DNA of 64,000 nucleotides. It comes from JAWSVE01 sp050633885. Its GTDB lineage: Bacteria > Pseudomonadota > Gammaproteobacteria > Pseudomonadales > Cellvibrionaceae. Location: positions 682,001 through 746,000 of the forward strand of contig JBOEHK010000005.1 in assembly GCA_050633885.1 (NCBI GenBank), in the 5' to 3' direction. This document shows, piece after piece, positions 38,268 through 46,511 of this stretch. The stretch's first letter is position 1. Every line of letters starts with the position of its first letter. A program made the translations under genes and the position numbers. Under the pieces are notes generated by a model. The model did not search any database. It was not told where the DNA came from and was given only the letters and a program-made list of their open reading frames with translations.

Positions 38268-39122
38268 ATGCGCTTACGATTCACCAAAATGCACGGTTGC
38301 GGTAATGACTTCGTCATGATTGATGCTGTCACGCAACCCATTAACCTAACCGCTGAAAAAATTCGTTTTTTAGCGGACAGGCGTTTTGGCGTGGGCTGCG
38401 ATCAAATATTGATTGTCGAGCCCCCTTCTTCCCCTGATGTAGATTTTCGCTACCGTATTTTTAATCAAGATGGTTCCGAAGTAGAGAACTGCGGGAATGG
38501 CGCTCGATGTTTTGCTAAATTTGTTCGCGACCGACGACTGACAGCAAAACATATCATTCGAGTAGAAACCAAAAATGGGTTAATGACACTGAATGTTTTA
38601 AATAATGGCCATATTGCTGTTGATATGGGCGTCCCGACACTGACCTTAGAAGAGATTCCTTTTGTTTCTCAGCAGAAAGATTCCGATCCGTCGACTTCGC
38701 CTTATACTTACACCTTGTCGATCGACATCAATGAGTCCTATGATATTTCAACAGTCTCAATGGGTAATCCGCATGCGGTGCTTATCGTTGAGAATACCTC
38801 ATCGATCACCATTGAAGATATTGCGCAAAAGATCCAACAATCACCCGAATTCCCTAACGGTGTTAATGTCGGTTTTATGCAAATCCTATCACCGCAAGAA
38901 ATTAATCTTCGAGTTTACGAGCGCGGTGTAGGTGAAACGCTAGCCTGTGGAACGGGTGCCTGTGCAGCCGTCGTTTGCGGTCAATTACGTGGTTTACTCG
39001 ATAGTCATGTCACTGTTAATCTTACCGGCGGTACTTTAACAGTAGACTGGAAAGGCATTAATCATCCTGTTGTTAAAACTGGGCCTGCGACGTCGGTCTT
39101 TCATGGACAAATAAAAATTTAA
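38268..39122 (+). CDS. dapF: diaminopimelate epimerase
   Basis: Cofactor-independent racemisation of LL- to meso-diaminopimelate. Both catalytic cysteines are present, in NCGNGARCFAKF and in LACGTGACAAVV. It begins with the typical FTKMHGCGNDFVMID. The 284 residues are about 8 more than E. coli DapF. Between lysA and DUF484 on the same strand, spacing 44 and 18 bp, so one operon. Confidence 0.97.
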   Translation: MRLRFTKMHGCGNDFVMIDAVTQPINLTAEKIRFLADRRFGVGCDQILIVEPPSSPDVDFRYRIFNQDGSEVENCGNGARCFAKFVRDRRLTAKHIIRVETKNGLMTLNVLNNGHIAVDMGVPTLTLEEIPFVSQQKDSDPSTSPYTYTLSIDINESYDISTVSMGNPHAVLIVENTSSITIEDIAQKIQQSPEFPNGVNVGFMQILSPQEINLRVYERGVGETLACGTGACAAVVCGQLRGLLDSHVTVNLTGGTLTVDWKGINHPVVKTGPATSVFHGQIKI

Positions 39123-39140
39123 TTTTTTTAAGACACTATT

Positions 39141-39839
39141 ATGAACGAAAAACATAACGCGAATTCAATTGATGTCAAAGAAGTTAAGCAATTTCTACGA
39201 GACCATCCAAAATTTTTTGAAGAGCATCCTGATTTAATTGCAGACATTAGTTTACCTCACGATACTGGTGATGCCGTCTCTTTAGTTGAAAAGCAGGTAT
39301 CGATATTACGAGAACGTAATATCGATATGCGACATCGCTTAAGCAAACTGTTAGAAAATGCAAAAGACAATGACAAGTTATTCGACAAAACGCGTCGACT
39401 TATTTTGATGTTACTCGAAGGAAAATCACTTCCCGATTTAGCAAATTCTATTTATTTTAGTTTTGAACGAGATTTCAAAATTCCTTACACGTCGCTAATA
39501 TTCTTGGGAGATGAAACGAAACTAGCGAATGCGCTAGGAGATTTCAAAGGAACGACAACAAGCTTAACAAGTGCGAGAGAAAATATAGGAAGGATTATCG
39601 GATCAGGAAAAACAATTTGCGGAGACTTACCTAAAAACGAAATTGCGTTTCTTTTTCCAAATCATGCAAAAGACATTGGGTCCGCGGCTGTTGTACCATT
39701 AATTCATGGTAATTGTTTTGGCTTATTAGCTGTCGGCAACAATGATCCCCACTATTATCGTTCAAGTATGGGGACTTTATTTCTCAGTTACATCGGAGAA
39801 GCTTTAAATCGATTGCTGCCAGACTATTTGCCAAACTAA
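39141..39839 (+). CDS. DUF484 family protein
   Basis: A 232-residue cytoplasmic protein of the DUF484 family with a GAF-like fold. Family signature near the N-terminus: VKQFLRDHPKFFEEHPDLI followed by SLVEKQVSILRERN; the C-terminal part has AAVVPLIHGNCFGLLAVGNND. Function unknown. It normally sits between dapF and xerC; here xerC does not follow and the next gene is convergent sutA. Confidence 0.92.
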   Translation: MNEKHNANSIDVKEVKQFLRDHPKFFEEHPDLIADISLPHDTGDAVSLVEKQVSILRERNIDMRHRLSKLLENAKDNDKLFDKTRRLILMLLEGKSLPDLANSIYFSFERDFKIPYTSLIFLGDETKLANALGDFKGTTTSLTSARENIGRIIGSGKTICGDLPKNEIAFLFPNHAKDIGSAAVVPLIHGNCFGLLAVGNNDPHYYRSSMGTLFLSYIGEALNRLLPDYLPN

Positions 39840-39856
39840 ACGATTGTCACAATCTT

Positions 39857-40102
39857 TTAAATCGGTCGACTGCCATAATTACTTGTTGGTTTCTTGGGTG
39901 GATCAGCAGTAATACCATTCGCTACATTTGCAATCTGACCACCAGTTGCTAAAAAAGCTTCCATTTGATCTGTCAGCTCTTGCCTAATGCGTGCACGCGA
40001 GGTGACGGTTCGGTCTTCTGGACGATCATCTTTACTCCCAAAAAAATCTTTTTCTGCTGTTTCAACCGTATCTACTTCAACTTTTGTTTTAGGCCTACCC
40101 AT
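39857..40102 (-). CDS. sutA: SutA-like RNA polymerase-binding regulator
   Basis: An 81-residue protein whose C-terminus DPPKKPTSNYGSRPI closely follows that of Pseudomonas SutA, an RNA-polymerase-associated factor that supports expression during slow growth. A short central helix region (RARIRQELTDQMEAFLATGG) precedes it. The N-terminal acidic tail, long in P. aeruginosa, is short and only mildly acidic here (VEVDTVETAEKDFFGSKDD). Its position near glnK-amtB and the dapF region also agrees. Identity from memory of the family, no alignment run. Confidence 0.75.
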   Translation of the reverse strand: MGRPKTKVEVDTVETAEKDFFGSKDDRPEDRTVTSRARIRQELTDQMEAFLATGGQIANVANGITADPPKKPTSNYGSRPI

Positions 40103-40370
40103 AACTGCTTTCCTTTTTACTCACCTTATTAATCTCTTTTCAAAAGAATTCACTGTTTGAGTTAGTATTTATAGTTCAATGGAGACATCTCGCCACTATT
40201 TTAGATAAAATTTTTAGCCTAATTTTGCCTTAGAGATTTCAATGACTTGATATTCCAGTTATTAAATTCTGAAATATTGTTGCATCAATGATGTCTTTCT
40301 CTCTGTTAAACTGTTTATAGATCCCTAATTGACAGCGTTTATTTTTACATCTTTTTTTTCAAATCTATCT

Positions 40371-41183
40371 ATGATTAATGTTTCTATTACTCATTCAACG
40401 AATACCATAAGACCGCTGATCGGTATCAGTGGTTGTTTAGCTGGACAGAAGGTTCGTTATGACGGAAACGATACGCTATCTGGTTTTTATCACTCGTTGT
40501 CTGATCACTTAACTTGGCGTAGTTTTTGTCCAGAAGTGGATGCTGGCTTAGGAGTTCCTCGCCCGCCTGTTCAGCTTGTAGAATCAAAAAAAGGCATCAA
40601 AGCACTTGGGGTTAACAACCAATCTTTAGATGTCACTCAAGCCTTATCCATGTCCAGTGAAACGTTTTGGCATGAGCATTCTCTTTCAGGTTCGACGACT
40701 AACCCAGATCGTACGACGGATTCCCTGCAACCGTTATGTGGCTATGTTTTTAAAAGTCGCTCTCCGAGTTGCGGCTTTGGTTCGACTCCCATTTTCAACT
40801 TGAATGGGGTTCAACGTGGGGTTGCATCAGGTCTCTTTGCCAACACAGCCAACCGTCACTGTGTATTAGCCGAAGAAACTTGGCTTTCAAATAAGGATAG
40901 TCAGGCTGTTTTTATTTCGGCTTGCCATATCACCCACTCGCTTCTTACTGAATCCCATCTGATCGCTGGGCTTTATGACTTGCTGTCTAACACATTGATG
41001 TCTAGCGCTCATCTCTCTAAAACAAAGAGCACGATTGAGCATCATCTGACGGAGGGTCAAAGCAATCCTGATAAAGCGGTTTTGAAAACCTTGCTAGGTT
41101 ATTTAACAACACACCAAAACGAAAAAACCGCCCTAAATAGGCGGTTTTTGAATCAAGAATTGACGTCATTTTGGGAATTATAA
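40371..41183 (+). CDS. DUF523 domain protein
   Basis: A 270-residue protein. The N-terminal 160 residues are a DUF523 domain: RPLIGISGCLAGQKVRYDG, FCPEVDAGLGVPRPPVQLV and FKSRSPSCGFGSTPIF, with conserved cysteines that may bind metal or a cluster. The remaining 110 residues are not the DUF1722 (YbgA) partner and I do not recognise them. The ATG at 40371 is chosen because the frame upstream has only a TTG. The last 20 codons overlap a strong intrinsic terminator hairpin. Function unknown. Confidence 0.75.
   Translation: MINVSITHSTNTIRPLIGISGCLAGQKVRYDGNDTLSGFYHSLSDHLTWRSFCPEVDAGLGVPRPPVQLVESKKGIKALGVNNQSLDVTQALSMSSETFWHEHSLSGSTTNPDRTTDSLQPLCGYVFKSRSPSCGFGSTPIFNLNGVQRGVASGLFANTANRHCVLAEETWLSNKDSQAVFISACHITHSLLTESHLIAGLYDLLSNTLMSSAHLSKTKSTIEHHLTEGQSNPDKAVLKTLLGYLTTHQNEKTALNRRFLNQELTSFWEL
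41123..41149. terminator. intrinsic terminator inside the DUF523 reading frame
   Basis: AAAAACCGCC and GGCGGTTTTT form a perfect 10-bp stem with a 7-nt loop, followed by T on the plus strand and, read on the minus strand, also by a T-run. It lies 34 nt before the DUF523 stop codon and 95 bp after the convergent glnK1 stop, so it probably serves both. Confidence 0.88.
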
Positions 41184-41244
41184 TGTGCTCAATCTTTTGC
41201 GAGGTAATTAAGGACCTAGATAATCGTTACCTTATACCTTAGTT

Positions 41245-41583
41245 TTATACAGCATCAGCTCCCGTTTCACCGGTACGGATACGGATAATCTCATCCAGCG
41301 GGCTAATAAAGATTTTACCATCGCCAATCTTACCCGTTTGTGCAGCTTTTGTGATTGCTTCAACCACTTGCTCAACCATCGCGTCATCGAGGGCCAGCTC
41401 TAACTTTACTTTGGGTAAAAAATCTACCACATACTCAGCGCCTCTATAAAGCTCTGTGTGGCCTTTTTGTCTTCCGAATCCCTTAACTTCTGTGACTGTC
41501 ATTCCCTGAACACCGACGTCAGAAAGTGCGGTGCGAACATCGTCTAGTTTGAATGGTTTTATTACGGCCGTTATTAATTTCAT
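41245..41583 (-). CDS. glnK: P-II nitrogen regulatory protein (copy 1)
   Basis: Trimeric P-II signalling protein of 112 residues that senses ATP/ADP and 2-oxoglutarate and controls AmtB and the nitrogen regulators. The T-loop TELYRGAEY has the uridylylation site Tyr51; the B-loop is TGKIGDGKIFI and the C-loop IRIRTGETG. About three quarters identical to copy 2 upstream of amtB. It is separated from amtB by a strong terminator and therefore is a distinct unit with its own promoter in 41584-41760; no sigma-54 site was found there. Confidence 0.95.
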   Translation of the reverse strand: MKLITAVIKPFKLDDVRTALSDVGVQGMTVTEVKGFGRQKGHTELYRGAEYVVDFLPKVKLELALDDAMVEQVVEAITKAAQTGKIGDGKIFISPLDEIIRIRTGETGADAV

Positions 41584-41767
41584 CGAAGTTTTCCTTCCTA
41601 AGGTCTACTAACTCTTATTTTCGTTATTATCAACTGAGCTATTTGTCTAAGCAGGGGCTAAGATACACAAAAAAGACTACCTGAACCAGTAATGGATAGG
41701 GGAAATTTTTATTCTTTTTTATCCACAAATAATCCACAACTTTTGCACTTTTCTACTTCTCCAAAAC

Positions 41768-41797
41768 AAAAAAAACCCAGTATGTTTCCATACTGGG
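41768..41797 (-). terminator. intrinsic terminator of the amtB transcript
   Basis: On the minus strand CCCAGTATG and its complement form a perfect 9-bp stem with a 4-nt loop (41776-41797), followed by eight T. Strong terminator between amtB and glnK1. Another GC-rich hairpin (7-bp stem, 41838-41861) lies just upstream, 12 bp after the amtB stop. Confidence 0.9.
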
Positions 41798-41872
41798 GCT
41801 CAAAATGTATGAGTAGTAGAGGGTACTTCAAAATAACCTCCCCTCCTTCACAAGAGGGGAGTAAAAACAATC

Positions 41873-43141
41873 TTACGATTTAGTGAATTCTGGGTAAGCT
41901 TCCATACCACACTCAGAAAGATCCACACCTTCATACTCTTCTTCTTCAGATACTCGTACACCCATGATCGCTTTGATAATGAACCAAACGATTAAGCTAG
42001 TAACAAACACCCAAACAAAGATAGTAAGCGCTCCAACAAGTTGTCCCATGAAAGTCGCATCCGTGTCAGAGATCAGCACAGCAAATACGCCCCACAGACC
42101 AACAACACCATGAACTGAGATAGCACCAACTGGATCATCAATCTTTAACTTATCCAACGTTAAAATACTGAAGACAACTAAGACACCACCAGCAGCACCA
42201 ATTAAGGTAGCCATTAACGCTGAAGGATCAGCTGGCTCAGCAGTGATCGCAACAAGACCCGCAAGCGCGCCATTCAGTGCCATGGTTAAATCCGCTTTAC
42301 CAAACAGGATACGTGCAACAATGAGAGCACCAATTAAACCACCAGCCGCCGCCGCATTTGTATTCATAAATACGTTTGCAACTTCGTTAGCTACACCGAT
42401 TCCACCTAACTTCAAAGTAGAACCACCGTTAAAGCCAAACCAACCTAGCCACAGAATAAACGTACCTAACGTTGCTAACGGTAAATTCGCACCTGGAATC
42501 GCGTTAATCTCGCCGTTTTCGCCATATTTACCCTTACGAGCACCCAAGACCAAAACACCAGCAAGAGCAGCTGCAGCACCCGCCATGTGGACAATACCTG
42601 ATCCGGCATAATCGCTATAGCTTAGCTCGAACATTCCAAACACACTTTTGCCACCCCAAGTCCAACCACCTTCAATTGGATAAATAACACCTGTCATAAC
42701 AACAGCAAAAAGTAAAAATGCCCACAGCTTCATCCGCTCAGCAACAGCACCTGAAACAATAGACATTGCCGTTGCAACGAACACGACCTGGAAGAAAAAG
42801 TCTGACGCGCGAGAATACACTGAATCACCATCAAAACCATTTTCAGCTGAAGCCGCAAGGACCGCTTCTACATCTAAACTTGCTACGGTATCAACGCCAG
42901 ATAAAAACAATCCACCGTCATACATAAAGTTGTAACCGCACACCAAATACATGGTGCAAGCCACCGCAAAAAGTGCAACGTTTTTAGTTAAAATTTCTGT
43001 GGTATTTTTTGCACGAACCAAGCCAGCTTCTAACATTGCGAAACCAGCGGCCATCCACATAACCAGTGCGCCACACATTAAGAAATAAAATGTATCCATG
43101 GCGTACTGCAATTCAAAAATTTGATTTTGTAACAATTCCAT
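41873..43141 (-). CDS. amtB: ammonium transporter
   Basis: Eleven-helix inner-membrane ammonium channel, 422 residues. The N-terminal helix region has CGALVMWMAAGFAMLEAGLV. The twin pore histidines are recognisable in SGIVHMAGAAAAL and SVHGVVGLWGVF; PIEGGWTWGG and the FNGGSTL loop are typical. It starts 28 bp after the P-II gene glnK2, which regulates it by plugging the pore. The short acidic C-tail (SEEEEYEGVDLSECGMEAYP) is family-like. Confidence 0.96.
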   Translation of the reverse strand: MELLQNQIFELQYAMDTFYFLMCGALVMWMAAGFAMLEAGLVRAKNTTEILTKNVALFAVACTMYLVCGYNFMYDGGLFLSGVDTVASLDVEAVLAASAENGFDGDSVYSRASDFFFQVVFVATAMSIVSGAVAERMKLWAFLLFAVVMTGVIYPIEGGWTWGGKSVFGMFELSYSDYAGSGIVHMAGAAAALAGVLVLGARKGKYGENGEINAIPGANLPLATLGTFILWLGWFGFNGGSTLKLGGIGVANEVANVFMNTNAAAAGGLIGALIVARILFGKADLTMALNGALAGLVAITAEPADPSALMATLIGAAGGVLVVFSILTLDKLKIDDPVGAISVHGVVGLWGVFAVLISDTDATFMGQLVGALTIFVWVFVTSLIVWFIIKAIMGVRVSEEEEYEGVDLSECGMEAYPEFTKS

Positions 43142-43169
43142 AACAGTTCTCCGAAAATTCGATCAGTTG

Positions 43170-43508
43170 TTATAGCGCTTCGTCACCGGTTTCACCGGTT
43201 CGGATACGTATAACTTGCTCAAGTGGCGAAACAAATATTTTACCGTCCCCGATTTTTCCGCTATGAGCTGTTTTTGTTATAGATTCAACAATACTGTCCA
43301 CTTGTGAATCGCTTATCGCAACTTCAATTTTTGTTTTCGGCAAAAAATCCACTACGTATTCTGCGCCACGATAAAGTTCTGTGTGGCCTTTTTGGCGACC
43401 AAACCCTTTCACTTCAGTGACAGTAATACCCTGTACACCAATTTCTGAAAGCGCTTCACGAACAGCATCGAGCTTAAAAGGTTTAATAATAGCTGTTACT
43501 AATTTCAT
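43170..43508 (-). CDS. glnK: P-II nitrogen regulatory protein (copy 2, amtB-linked)
   Basis: 112 residues from the ATG at 43508 (KLVTAIIKPFKLDAVREAL), preceded by an AGGAG site; the frame opens 18 codons further upstream without homology. T-loop TELYRGAEY with Tyr51, B-loop SGKIGDGKIFV. Directly upstream of amtB in the classical glnK-amtB pair. The porin terminator lies only about 40-70 bp upstream, so either a compact promoter sits between or expression is by read-through from the sigma-54-controlled porin gene. Confidence 0.95.
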   Translation of the reverse strand: MKLVTAIIKPFKLDAVREALSEIGVQGITVTEVKGFGRQKGHTELYRGAEYVVDFLPKTKIEVAISDSQVDSIVESITKTAHSGKIGDGKIFVSPLEQVIRIRTGETGDEAL

Positions 43509-43544
43509 CTGGCTGCTCCTATACACATGAGATCGATAACTAAT

Positions 43545-43576
43545 AAAAAAAATGCTGACCATTTACGGTCAGCATT
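43545..43576 (-). terminator. intrinsic terminator between porin and glnK2
   Basis: On the minus strand a 10-bp perfect stem (AATGCTGACC with GGTCAGCATT, loop 6 nt) is followed by a T-run of eight. It begins 10 bp after the porin stop. Confidence 0.9.
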
Positions 43577-43585
43577 TCGTTAATA

Positions 43586-44578
43586 TTAGAAAGTGAATAA
43601 TGCTTCAAGTGCTACGCTTGTCGTATCTACAGATACAGATGAAAAGAGAGCTGGCGCCACTTCGTCATCATCTAAACGAACTTCAAGAATTAACGCCAAA
43701 TTATCACTTACGATATAACTAGGGGCGATAGTAATTGCGCTGTTCTCAACAGAATCACCAGAACTATTCTCAATTTCATAGCTGCTATACCGAGCAGTAA
43801 TCCCAAAATTACCAGCTGCATAATTAGCCATTAAAAGGAAGCCATCTGCTTCTTCATCAGAGGCGTCGTAATCAGCCGTGTTATATTCAAAGGCAAGAGT
43901 AAGACCAGAGACTTCATAAGACGTCCAGAAGTTAATTATGTCCGTCTCATTTCCATCGTCAGTAATATAGAAAAGTTTTGCAGTTAGACCTTCAACAGGC
44001 TGAACAGCAGCACCCACCTCAATTTCCATTGATTCATTATCTGAATTAGTCGGGTTAAAGGCGTCATTAACAACGGAAAGCATAAAATCAAAAACTTCGC
44101 CGTCATACATTCCCGAAATACCTTGCTGGTAACCACCATAGAAAAGACCACCATAGCCAGTTCCACTGTATTGATATAAGCCAGTAGGCTCTTCAGTCTC
44201 CCAACCCGTGTAACTTAAAAAACGTCCTGCTTTAACACTAAATTTATCGGTAACTTGCTTAGTGATAAATGCTTGCTCAACAAAAGTTTCATCCTGACCA
44301 TCATCATTGCCGCTTTCGCCGTACTCAATATCAACTTGCGCTGAAATACCGTTTGCGCCGGTATAAATGAAATTTGTTTCAACTTGATCGATTCCAAATA
44401 CTTGATCAGACTCAGAAGCGCCATCAACATCTTCATAATAAAATGACATGTCCACGAAACCTGTCACTGTTAGGCCTTCCGCCAATTCAATGTCAGCATT
44501 AGCCATTTGTGTAATACCCGCGCTCATTGTTACAGCAGCTATTGCTGCAGGTAAGCGCATTTTATTTATTAATTTCAT
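43586..44578 (-). CDS. outer membrane beta-barrel porin, nitrogen-linked
   Basis: A 330-residue outer-membrane barrel protein. The signal peptide ends ANA/D near residue 29. The mature part is an alternation of strands with acidic turns (EDVDGASESDQVFGID, DASDEEADGF) and ends in the barrel terminus ALEALFTF. It resembles the OmpL-like putative beta-barrel porin family; exact specificity is unknown. It lies directly upstream of glnK2-amtB and has a close sigma-54 promoter match, so it may admit urea, ammonium or another small nitrogen source under N limitation. That role is an inference. Confidence 0.75.
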   Translation of the reverse strand: MKLINKMRLPAAIAAVTMSAGITQMANADIELAEGLTVTGFVDMSFYYEDVDGASESDQVFGIDQVETNFIYTGANGISAQVDIEYGESGNDDGQDETFVEQAFITKQVTDKFSVKAGRFLSYTGWETEEPTGLYQYSGTGYGGLFYGGYQQGISGMYDGEVFDFMLSVVNDAFNPTNSDNESMEIEVGAAVQPVEGLTAKLFYITDDGNETDIINFWTSYEVSGLTLAFEYNTADYDASDEEADGFLLMANYAAGNFGITARYSSYEIENSSGDSVENSAITIAPSYIVSDNLALILEVRLDDDEVAPALFSSVSVDTTSVALEALFTF

Positions 44579-44679
44579 GTCTCTATCTCCAAGGTAAGTA
44601 CTTTTTAATCATTCTTTTTTATGGGTAGTCAGAAGTGAGCCTCTAACCACCATATTTGCGAATTTGCGTTTTGTCTTAA

Positions 44680-44695
44680 AGCACACAGTGTGCCA
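44680..44695 (-). promoter_or_regulatory. sigma-54 promoter (-24/-12) of the porin gene
   Basis: Read on the minus strand: TGGCACACTGTGTGCT. Against TGGCACR-N4-TTGCW it has one mismatch, and GG and GC are separated by exactly 10 nt. It is about 100 bp before the porin ATG. Three GCACC half-sites lie further upstream (about 44769-44817), but no full NtrC dyad is clear. Confidence 0.75.
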
Positions 44696-45045
44696 CTACA
44701 TAAAATTCATTATTTATCAGTGAGTTAACGATTAAAAACATTCTTGCCATCCCTATCAACAAACATCAAGCACCTTGAAAGGGCAAAAATAAAATTTCGC
44801 ACCAGATAAACGCACCATTAACGAGCAAAAATGTTCGCATGATGTATTTTTTGAGTTATATGTCAGATATAAAGAGGGATTTAAGGAAAAAACAATCAGA
44901 AATGCTCAACACAAGGAGCGTTTTTACACCGACTAATGAGTCGGCATAAAAAATAAGGATTATTTTGGGGCAATTGAAACTACGCGACTGGCTTGAATAC
45001 TTAACGACTAACTTATTTGTTTTTGTTTATTTAACTATCATTAAT
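44696..45045. other. intergenic region between urtE and the porin gene
   Basis: About 350 bp with no gene. Contains GCACC half-sites at about 44769-44773, 44800-44804 and 44812-44816 that could serve an enhancer-binding protein. A small hairpin CCGACT-AATG-AGTCGG at 44929-44944, flanked by T and A runs, may act as a weak terminator for the urt transcript. Confidence 0.45.
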
Positions 45046-45741
45046 TTAAACCATCATATGGCTACGGACTTTTTCTTCTTCCATTTCTGAGGCAATTCCG
45101 GATAGTACTATTTCACCACGATCCATGACTGAATATTGATCGGCTAACGCTCGAGCAAATTCAAAGTATTGCTCGACCAGTAAAATGGCCATTTCACCTC
45201 GCTCTTTTAAAATCGTGATGACATTGTGTATATCTTTGATAATAGACGGCTGAATGCCTTCGGTAGGCTCATCCAAAATCAACAATCGAGGCTTCATGAT
45301 TAATGCACGAGCTATAGACAGCTGTTGCTGCTGCCCCCCTGACAAGTCGCCACCTCGACGATGAAGCATTTTTTGCAACACTGGGAACAAGCTATAAATC
45401 TCATCGTCAATTTTTCGCTGCCCTCTAGGTAAAGCAGCAAATCCTGTTTTTAGATTTTCTAAAACCGTGAGCTGTGAAAAGATTTGCCTTCCCTGAGGAA
45501 CATAGGAAATTCCCTTTCTCGCTCGCTCTGCTGCACTCAATTTGCCAATGTCCTGTCCTTCCCACATCACACTGCCAGCAGCGATGGGCTGCCTTCCTGT
45601 GATGGCTTGCATCAAACTACTTTTACCTACGCCATTACGACCCAGCACACAGGTAATCTCACCTTTTGCAGCACTCAGGCTCACATTCTCTAATGCCTGG
45701 CTCGCTCCATAATACAAATCAATTCGTTCTGCTTTTAACAT
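45046..45741 (-). CDS. urtE: urea ABC transporter ATP-binding protein UrtE
   Basis: ATPase subunit, LivF-like, 231 residues. Walker A GRNGVGKSSL, signature LSGGQQQQLSIARAL, Walker B LLILDEPTEGIQ and the switch His in a relaxed position (AILLVEQY). The phrase EPTEGIQPSII is typical of UrtE rather than LivF. Last gene of urtABCDE, 5 bp after urtD. Confidence 0.94.
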   Translation of the reverse strand: MLKAERIDLYYGASQALENVSLSAAKGEITCVLGRNGVGKSSLMQAITGRQPIAAGSVMWEGQDIGKLSAAERARKGISYVPQGRQIFSQLTVLENLKTGFAALPRGQRKIDDEIYSLFPVLQKMLHRRGGDLSGGQQQQLSIARALIMKPRLLILDEPTEGIQPSIIKDIHNVITILKERGEMAILLVEQYFEFARALADQYSVMDRGEIVLSGIASEMEEEKVRSHMMV

Positions 45742-45746
45742 ATGTC

Positions 45747-46511
45747 TTACCGCCCCAGATAAACTTCGACAACCCGCGGGTTGGCGGATACCGTTTCTAA
45801 ATCGCCTTCGGCAAGGACGCTGCCCTCATGCAAAACTGTGACTTTACACTCTAGAGCACGAACAAAATCCATATCATGTTCCACTACTATTACTGAATGA
45901 TGCTTACTCATTTCTTTCAATAACTTTGCCGTTTCCATTGTTTCAGTATCGGTCATACCACCGGCAGGCTCATCGACTAACAACACTTCCGGATCTTGAA
46001 TAAACAACATACCAATCTCTAACCACTGTTTTTGGCCATGAGATAAATTAGCCGCGAGATCATTTGCTTTATCTTTTAAACCAATCAACGTCACTAACTC
46101 TTCGATTCGCTTTTCTTGTTGCGTACTGACTTTATAAAACATAGTTTGAAAAATGCTGCGATTTCCTGCTAGTGCAAGATCAAGATTATCCCAAACTGTC
46201 AGGCTTTCAACGACAGTCGGCTTTTGAAATTTACGACCTATCCCCATATTTGCAATGTCAGCTTCATCGTAAGTAGTGAGATCGATTGTATCCTTAAAGC
46301 GTACTTCCCCTTCATCGGGGCGAGTCTTGCCTGTAATAATATCCATCATGGTACTTTTGCCGGCACCATTTGGACCAATCACGGCTCGCAACTCTCCCGG
46401 CGCAATATCGAGTGATAAATTATTAATTGCTTTAAAACCATCAAACGATTTTGTCACGCCATTTAAGTAGAGAAGGCTTTGCACTTTATCTAAATGTTTA
46501 ACTTCTAACAT
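45747..46511 (-). CDS. urtD: urea ABC transporter ATP-binding protein UrtD
   Basis: ATPase subunit, LivG-like, 254 residues. Walker A GPNGAGKSTMMD, signature LSHGQKQWLEIGML (UrtD-typical), Walker B VLLVDEPAGGMTD and switch VVVEHDMDFV. The ATG at 46511 overlaps the end of urtC by 7 bp, so the two are translationally coupled. Confidence 0.95.
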   Translation of the reverse strand: MLEVKHLDKVQSLLYLNGVTKSFDGFKAINNLSLDIAPGELRAVIGPNGAGKSTMMDIITGKTRPDEGEVRFKDTIDLTTYDEADIANMGIGRKFQKPTVVESLTVWDNLDLALAGNRSIFQTMFYKVSTQQEKRIEELVTLIGLKDKANDLAANLSHGQKQWLEIGMLFIQDPEVLLVDEPAGGMTDTETMETAKLLKEMSKHHSVIVVEHDMDFVRALECKVTVLHEGSVLAEGDLETVSANPRVVEVYLGR

